Assembly (NCBI GenBank): GCA_030789695.1
Contig: CM061139.1
Span: forward strand, 109,838,837 to 109,902,836
Direction of reading: 5' to 3'
Origin: Scilla litardierei
Lineage: Eukaryota > Streptophyta > Magnoliopsida > Asparagales > Asparagaceae
DNA: 64,000 nucleotides
Below the pieces are notes generated by a model. It did not search any database and was not told where the DNA came from. It was given only the letters and a program-made list of their open reading frames with translations. Positions 56,817-64,000 of this stretch are shown in pieces (the first letter of the stretch is position 1; the number at the start of each line of letters is the position of its first letter). Position numbers and translations under genes: made by a program.

Positions 56817-59800
56817 TCTATGCTCATGCAAAATACTTTAAAACATCATAGATAATATTACAATCTTGACTCTCAAACAATACCTTCCCTCGAATTTTCT
56901 ACCCCAATCAACTTCATTGGAAAATTCCAGTCCTAAGCTTCCTGATCCTTAGTCAACCAAATCAGTATATCCTTGATTTTTAATCTCCCTTCATTTTACA
57001 TTCCATTTTGACCGTAGGAATTTATCGTAACCTTTCACAAGTCAATTCTTACCCGTACTCAGATTTCTAATCCTTGCTTTCGATCCACGTGATTTTCCTG
57101 ACAACCATCTTTATTTATTTATTTTTTGAATCACCCACGTTACTATCCTGATTTTACTATCGATATCTCTTTCATAGAATTTCTCGCCCAGTTTAACTTA
57201 TTTAAAAATCTTTTACATGGGCCTCACATTTTTTCCACTGACTTAAAATTATTCTTTGATTTTGAGTTTCCTTCGCTGAAAATTTTTGGTCGCTAAATTT
57301 TTAATGATTTCAAATCTATACCATCCTATTTTACTTTCTACATATGGAGATATTTATTTCTAAACTCTTTTGTAAATGGCACACATATAAATGATAAACT
57401 TCCTTCAATGGACCATGATCCGGTCAATGTGCTTGGCTAAGTTTGTTGGATCACCCTAGCTAGACTTGGGGTAAGTGATACTGGCTTAGTCACTTCCTTG
57501 ACCGTGTCCGCTGGACCGCAAGGACGTGATTCATGATTATGTATGGCATTACCATACTACAACAGATTTCAAATCAACCGACCATATACTAATACTTTTA
57601 AGCTAAATAAAACATCAACTATTTCAGTGTATTAGTTATGAATTCATCGTATTTATACTTTGAAATTTTTGTATATAAAAAAAATCTATCTCCATTTACG
57701 AAACAAACACTACATCTCTACACATATGACTCTTCCGTCTATTGCTTATCTACTGTTTAAATTATATCACCTACTCACTATCCTTATATACGTTATTGAG
57801 ATATTGTCACATTTTTACCTACAATTCTCCCATTTAATCATTCATAACCATCTCTATGTCACCTGATCAAGTTAACTCTTGTCACGACTACTGATTTGAT
57901 ACCACTGTTCAATAGACTAAGTCAAGACTACTCTAACGTGATAGAATGGTATAATAATGAGCGGTCTTCAATTACTACTGGGACAGTGTCTAGAAAGGAA
58001 TGGGAAGGGGGTTGGTCAACCAAAGGACTTGTCCTGCGGTCATAGAAGTGACATATGCCTTCAAGCCCCGACTGCCTGGCTGGTTTGGGAGTTAAGCTAA
58101 ACTTCTTCTTATTAGGCCAGCCTACACTATTAGATAGTCAAGCGACGTTGTTTTCCTCATGCTCGCTCATTACTTGTCCTTTTCAGTATTACTGCGTTTA
58201 CCTGGTTGTCTTACTATTGTCATCACATTGACTGTTGGTTAAAACATTGTTGCTACCATATACCATACCACCGTCGTTACTTTTATACTTGCACAGTCAC
58301 CTTTACTTTATGCATTACATGCAATTTACTTACCCCACTTGAGTAGCCACCAGTGCTTTACCTTCCACTCATATTTGTATGTCTGTTCTTACTCTACTTT
58401 TTCCACCTATAAGATCATCTTTTTGATCAAGCTAACTCCATATCCTTGCCTCACCTGAACCCACTCGTCGCAAACTTGATTCGTTACATCATACAACTCT
58501 GTATCCTACACTATCTCTTGGTTATCACATTAGTGCATCTAGTTACTTATTATCATTTTAGCGAGATTAGTTATAATTTTGCGTTGTGATTTTTTTAAAA
58601 TGTTTACTTCTACTTTTATTTCTATCAACAACAATGTTAAATTTTGTTATCTGTTATATTGTTAGAATGATTAGAAATAATTATTGTTATTCTTAGGGGA
58701 TTATAATGATATAAGGTGTAGTTGTGTTGAATATTTACAATATGACAGATGGAATGATGTGTTCGAGAATTATATTTCACATTCGGATATACACATACCT
58801 AGTGGCTTCAATAGGATTCCATACTATGAGTAGTGCACATGAAGACGAATACATTACGAATTTGGAATTCATATTAGTTGCGGCTGAGAGTAATCTTGTA
58901 GATATTACATGATTTAGGAAGACGATGATAATTAGTAGAGTATGTAAAGTAACAAGACTTCATCGAACGGATAGGGTAATGGAGACGTCGGAAATTATAT
59001 GATATGTTGATACGAATAGATAGTTGCATACATTGCCCTAAGTTACTTAGGATAAGATTCTATAAGAAATGGTGAGATATGATTTAATAATTGGTTAATT
59101 AAGGTGTTTAAAATTTACGAGTTGTCACAATGAAGAATGAGTTGGGAACAAGATAAATGTTAATGGTAGATGGTGATATATATACTAGGCGTATATGTAC
59201 TTGTCATCTTATGTTAGTAATTGGTATATCACCGTTATATAAATGGATTAATATAAGAATAAGATTAGAATTGGAATTTGAGGATGTCACAATTAAAGTA
59301 CTACAAGTTAGGATACATTACGGGTGGAAAACCTATGAGAATGTATAGCTTTTGGAGAACTTAGGTATAGATGATATTGTACAGTAAAGATCCTCGAGAA
59401 GACATTACTGTCTTAATAGCAATGATGAGCGAAGGATTGAGGGAAATTGTAAGAAGTATTGGTTGAGGACAATTAATATTTTCCCTTCCAAGGTTGCCTT
59501 GTTTAAAGTATTAATTGTTTAAGACAAGAATTATGAGATTGAAATCAAAAAGAAGAAGAGAAGTAATGGACCTATATTTAAGTTCAGTGTATGCTTGCAA
59601 TTGTAACATTATTCGGTGACGAGATGAGAAGTGATGATTTATTTTAGGTATACTTGTTTAGGTTTCTGAGTTTAGCAACCCGTGTATTAGAATATTGGGG
59701 TGGCTGTTAAGAGGATATGAATACACATTATTATTTTTCTCATCCTCATCTCTACACATCTTGGGTAGCCGTCCCTAGCCTTTTTTACTTACCCATTAAC

Positions 59801-60007
59801 GGTTAAGGCTACCGATGGTGCTTAGTCATTCAAATCTCTTTTTGAAACTCAATCTTAAACTCATCGCTTGTGTCTTTCCTAATCAATTTCATTTCTTCTT
59901 CTCGAAGTATTTCAGATCGTAATTTACCTCATAGAAATACGAGAGCGTTATCCATATATGTTTCCTGCTCATTAGTTGATAAGAATTCCGAGGACGGAAT
60001 TTTTCTT
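56817..60007. other. Element B internal region (non-coding)
   Basis: AT-rich, with no ORF above about 70 codons and no retrotransposon motifs. The last bases carry TTCCGAGGACGGAATTTTTC before the polypurine tract, shared with element A. The stretch at 57890-58150 resembles no known family. Confidence 0.7.
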
Positions 60008-60020
60008 AAGGTGGGTAGAA
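60008..60020 (+). other. Element B polypurine tract
   Basis: AAGGTGGGTAGAA directly precedes the 3' LTR start TGTAACGG. Compare AAGGTGGGGAGGA in element A. Confidence 0.85.
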
Positions 60021-62980
60021 TGTAACGGCCTGAAATTTTTTAGACATATTTCTTTCGATCGTGCGTACCGGTATTTAACTTCAGTCATTCAGACAACTTT
60101 TCGTCCGTACGTTCTCTGCTACGAGTCGACGCGAGCGCGTCTCTGTTTCCGTTTTTACCGTGATACAATTAATTTACAATCAAGTTTAGCTATATACTTT
60201 AACGTAATTATTTAACTAATTACTTGACTTAAATTATCTTGTTAATCGCTTTAAATGTTCACTAGTTACTTTATTTATTTTAATAATTACGTTTAAATTC
60301 ACTTAATTACTTAATTACATTAAGTCCTAACTTAGCATAACCTGTCATCCACATTTAAATTTTTATAAGTAGGGCTAAAAAGTATAACACGTTTTGAAGA
60401 CAGATACATCCCCCTAAAAAGAGATTAGTCAACAAAATGATTCATCCTCATTTTTAAATCAAAACACACACGTTTTGAAGGCATGTTCCTCCCCCTCACG
60501 ATTAGTCAAGACAACAAATTAATTCCCAACCCTAATCAGAAACCTAATCTTTTGACAAATGAAAAGGCTGTCCCCTGCTGAATCTTCTTAAGACGTCTTC
60601 TTCCTGCGGACTCCTCTGCAAAACAAATCATCACCAAAACAGTTTTCCCAAACAAAATTTCTCCCCTTATCTTATTCCCCAATCAGCCCCAAACCAATTT
60701 CACCAATTCATCTGCAAACCCTAATCCATTCCCCAAATCAAACCAGAAACACAATTTCAGATTCTTCCCAAAAATCAACTCATTTCCCAAACAAAAATCA
60801 TCTGCAAATTGGAAGAACAAATCCAAACCTGAAACTTACAAATCTGAAAACTTCATTTAGATTCAACCTATCTCAAACAAAACAAACACATTTCTGATTT
60901 TTCTCTCTACCAACAAACAAACCCTCTTCTTCCTCCTCCTTCCTCCTCCCCTCACCATGGCCACCGACCTCCAGCGCCTGGAACCGCCGCCGCCGTTGCA
61001 CTGGAGTGCGCGCCACCGCCTGGGCTACCGCCCCGCGCCGTCGGCCTGTCCCTTCGTTCTTCCTCCCGAACGCGCGAAGGTGAGGTCTCTACTCCCCTTA
61101 GTGAAGTGCTACATGCAAACTTCGAAATGAACAAAAAAACAACAACAGAAAACGAAATGAAGAAGACATAAGAAGAGGAGATAGGTTTTAATAAAGGAAG
61201 AGAGTTAACAGCATATGGCCCTATAGTAATAAAAATAAGATAGAGAGAAAGAGTAAGAAATAGAGATAGATAGCCTTATTAAATGAAAGAGAGATAATGG
61301 CAGTTATATTAAGGATCCTGACTTGTTTTTTTAAAAAAATCTAAAATGATGAATGGGCAGTCTTTAATGTGTATGAAGTATAGAGGGGGACAATATGAGT
61401 AAGGGGGAATATTAAAAAAAATGATTAAAAAGAGGAGACAGCCTTTGGTTTTAGTAAAGAAAAGTTACAGGGAGAGAGATAGTGTTAATTTGTATAATAT
61501 GTAGGTATAGGAGTAGGTGGGGGGTATTAATATAATGATAACATGATGATAACCATATAATTAACTAATATTGGGTTAACGTTAATAAGATTGTTAATAT
61601 TAATTAACTGGCTAGTATTAAAATTTTGGTAGCTTATTGTTAGATAATATCAGAATGAAATGAGGTGTATCAGGTTAGTGTAACACATATAGACATCACC
61701 CTAGCCAGGGCATCAGATAAAATTAGACGAACCTAATTCGGGGATTAACCCGATATTTTGATTATCTCACAAAAAAATCTAATTCTGTGAATTCTTTAAC
61801 CAAAACAGAGAACCAGGAGTACCAACACGTAATACCCATCGAGACGAACCCAACGGCACCAAAATCACCGAGATCAGGCAAGTATACGATTTATAATGAA
61901 TTTACGAAGTTGGATGTTAAATTAGTCTTTTGTATGTAAATGTTGCTTGTTACTCTCGTAACCATGGAAATTGTTGTATAAAGTTAACTGGTCTTGTTAT
62001 TTAATTGCTGCATGCCTTGAAATAATTAACTAGAATGTGACATCGTGAGATCGTGCGCCTTGGAGGTGAAATCGTGACTTTCGTGATGTCATTGAGTTGA
62101 CAAAATCGTGTTTGTAATTCGTGAATTATGTTGGCTCGTGTTCCAGCACAAATCTTGGGTGAGGTAAGGGTTGAGCGGCTGCTAGGCGTATGAAAGAGTA
62201 CTCTCTTCAAGGGCACCACCCGTATGCGGTGGGTTAGCGCCAATCACGGTAAGCCCCCATGAGAAGAACGACTCACTCATCACGACCTAAAGGCGAGAAC
62301 CCTATTATAGACATGAAATGCTAACAATCGTGAATACTAACAATCGTGAAATGCTAACATGAAACTTGCAACTTGAAATTTTCATCTCAGTTGAATTGAC
62401 ATGCTAATGAACCAAAGAAAGGATTTACTTTACTTGTTAAACTGCTTAGAACTGCATGATAGGATGCCTTTTACTTTATTTCAGCATGTTTAATCTTGTT
62501 GTCGCTATCTCATTTAAACTATTAATGACTCTTAAATTCAGTATAAATTTGTATATATCTTGTCTTGGGTTTCTAATCTCTACTTGCAGACCCTTGCTGA
62601 CATACATTCATGTTTTTGGATGTATGTCAGCTCCCGAGCTATAGCACCAGGAGGACTAGTTGAGATAGCTGAACCAGTGGACCAAGACTTGTTGAACTAG
62701 TGAACTTTCATTGCACTTCTTTTCATTGTTGTACGAGTCATAGGACCCACTTCTCTTTTCTCCATTTGTTGTAATTCCGTTGAGACGGTTGAGATTGTAA
62801 TAATGTTTTATTTATCTGCGTTGTTTTAAGTAATGCAAGTAAGAACCTGCGTTTTTTCACACAGACGCTTATTGTGTTAAGTCAAGGAGGAAAGAAAAGC
62901 AAAAGTACCTCCTCCTGACTTGCACAAGCGGGCCCGTTCACGTCCTCGCTCTCAAGCCTAATGGGAAGCGGGGCGTGACA
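60021..62980 (+). repeat. Element B 3' LTR
   Basis: 2,960 bp. It ends GCGGGGCGTGACA followed by the duplication TCCAT. Small insertions relative to the 5' copy include CCCTAGCCAGGG-type sequence near 61700 and a GC-rich insertion near 61020-61040 in the ORF region. Confidence 0.93.
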
Positions 62981-62985
62981 TCCAT

Positions 62986-63300
62986 CCATTGTTGTAAGCT
63001 TGGTATATGAATACTTCGAGATTCATAGACCTTATTTGGTCATGCGGATATGGATACTTCTGAATCCTAGTTAGGAAGTCTTGCCTCGTTAAAACCTTTG
63101 GCTATGGAAAACCCACTGGGAAAAATTAATAGCTAAGGAAAAAGAGTGCACGTCTCCTTAACTTCCCCTGATAGGTGGATATCATCAGGGGTGGATGCTT
63201 CTCGATCCAGAGTTGATGTGGTTGCCTTGTTAAAACCTTTGGCTATGGAAAATCCAGTGGGAAAAACCAATAGCTAAGGGAAAAAGAGTACAACACAACA
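62986..63300 (-). repeat. Copia LTR with internal tandem repeat
   Basis: In minus sense the LTR starts TGTTGTGTTG at 63300, directly after the polypurine tract CAGGGGGAGTTAA (63313-63301). It contains two copies, about 140 bp apart, of a segment reading (plus strand) GTTAAAACCTTTGGCTATGG (63089 and 63229). This arrangement is common at copia 3' ends. The far end is at or near the element B insertion. Confidence 0.65.
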
Positions 63301-63326
63301 TTAACTCCCCCTGTTGCGTACACGCT

Positions 63327-63511
63327 TTAGGCTTGTAAGTCTCTCAACTGTCTCATCCCAATCCCTATTACAAATTTTCTAAAGGTATAGCGATGTAGTA
63401 CTTTAGTAAATAGATCTGCCAGGTTGTTGCAAGACTGGATTTGCTGGATGTCGACCTGTCTGTCTTCTTGTAGTTCATGCGTCCAGAAAAGCTTGGGGGA
63501 AATGTGCTTCG
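63327..63511 (-). pseudogene. Copia RNase H C-terminus
   Basis: The minus-strand frame reads TKHISPKLFWTHELQE, then NLADLFTKVLHRYTFRK and IGMRQLRDLQA, ending at a stop at 63327. This is the classic C-terminal tail of copia polyproteins (LADLFTK...IGMRRLRDL). It is truncated upstream by the Sirevirus-like LTR that starts at 63512. Confidence 0.88.
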
Positions 63512-64000
63512 TGTAGTGCCCTGGGTAGCTACTGCACACGTACTAGAGGGGGGGTGAATAGTACTTAAAATAATTAAGAGAGTTATTCCTAACTATTGTG
63601 CAATGAACAAACGACAATGCAGAATAAACAACAATCGACAAGAATAGACAACGCAAACAAATGACGTAACGGGTTCGGATCCACCCAAGTCTCCCTGACT
63701 TGTTCCCGGTGTTCCTACGTCCCAACCACCCGGATCCCCTCCGGATACTTGAGTTAGAAACCTCTAACCCAAGATTTAGCAATATAAAATTCTTGTGAAA
63801 AACCTTCACAAGATCAAATCATACACAATGTAAATGTGACTCCCACAACCTGGGATCACACACTTCTCTCACAACCGAGAGAACAATTCAAATAATAAAG
63901 TAATTGAAACAATGAAATAAACACTTACCTACAAAATCCTATGCCTTGAGTAAACTTACCAAATATTAGGGCAAGAGGGATTTTGAGGAAGATGATGACA
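63512..64000 (-). mobile_element. Second Sirevirus-like LTR, partial
   Basis: From TGTAGTGCCCTGGGTAGC at 63512 the sequence parallels the Sirevirus LTR terminus at 6311: GGGGGGGTGAATAGT, GGGTTCGGAT..ACCCAAGTC, GACTTGTTCCCGGT and ATACTTGAGTTAGAA occur in the same order. It runs off the right edge before any palindrome array would be reached. It is inserted into the copia RNase H. Confidence 0.8.

Larger units (their letters stand above)
53867..62980 (+). mobile_element. Element B: complete non-coding LTR retrotransposon (LARD-type)
   Basis: 9,114 bp with direct LTRs (53867-56792 and 60021-62980), the exact duplication TCCAT (53862-53866 and 62981-62985), a primer site at 56801-56816 and a polypurine tract at 60008-60020. 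The 3.2 kb interior has no gag or pol. Its termini (TGTAACGGCC...GGGCGTGACA), primer site and polypurine tract parallel element A, although the LTR bodies differ. It is structurally complete and recent but depends on proteins from another element. Confidence 0.94.

Overview
The window is plant nuclear DNA (an angiosperm, probably a eudicot; the species cannot be read from it). It is almost entirely transposable elements, with no intact host gene. The evidence is plant-specific retrotransposon lineages (Athila and Tat Ty3-gypsy, Sirevirus Ty1-copia, Tekay-like long LTRs), a plant-type Helitron and a hAT element. Every recognisable coding region carries stop codons, frameshifts or truncations.

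Layout. The core is a set of nested insertions, most of them dated relative to each other by exact target-site duplications (TSDs). (1) A minus-strand Tat/Ogre-like gag-type ORF (50669-51146 continuing at 1421 to about 951) was split by (2) an Athila-type element (1422-50660). The Athila RT was split at 6310/45835 by (3) a minus-strand Sirevirus (6311-45829, TSD ATTTG). The Sirevirus took (4a) a 4.6 kb solo LTR (13922-18535, TSD GCAAC) and (4b) a 22.6 kb non-coding LTR element, 'A' (19549-42191, TSD GTGGG). Element A contains (5) a Helitron (24266-37593, A/T target). The Helitron contains (6) a non-autonomous hAT (27832-29200, TSD ATTATATA).

Right of the stack lie a Tat-like LTR (51640-52695), a minus-strand copia fragment (52700-53610), a fragment of an element-A-like LTR (53612-53852), a complete non-coding LTR element 'B' (53867-62980, TSD TCCAT), another copia 3' end (62986-63511) and the start of a second Sirevirus-like LTR running off the window.

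Most notable content. The Helitron carries decayed, exon-structured fragments of at least four unrelated host genes: a DUF863-like protein, UDP-glucuronate decarboxylase, a WNK-type kinase and DNA topoisomerase II. It also keeps a remnant of its own helicase. Elements A and B have no gag or pol but share the same unusual primer-binding site, which appears complementary to a plant tRNA-Ile, and the same chromovirus-like polypurine tract, so they look like trans-mobilised LARD-type families. The Sirevirus LTRs carry a dense array of the palindrome ACAGTCGACTGT just upstream of the TATA box, and a second array lies upstream of an env-like ORF. At the left edge a mini-LTR is flanked on both sides by inverted initiator-tRNA primer sites.

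There is no operon-like cooperation between genes here. The relationships are between autonomous and non-autonomous elements and their insertion order. Identifications were made by reading translations and motifs, without database searches.
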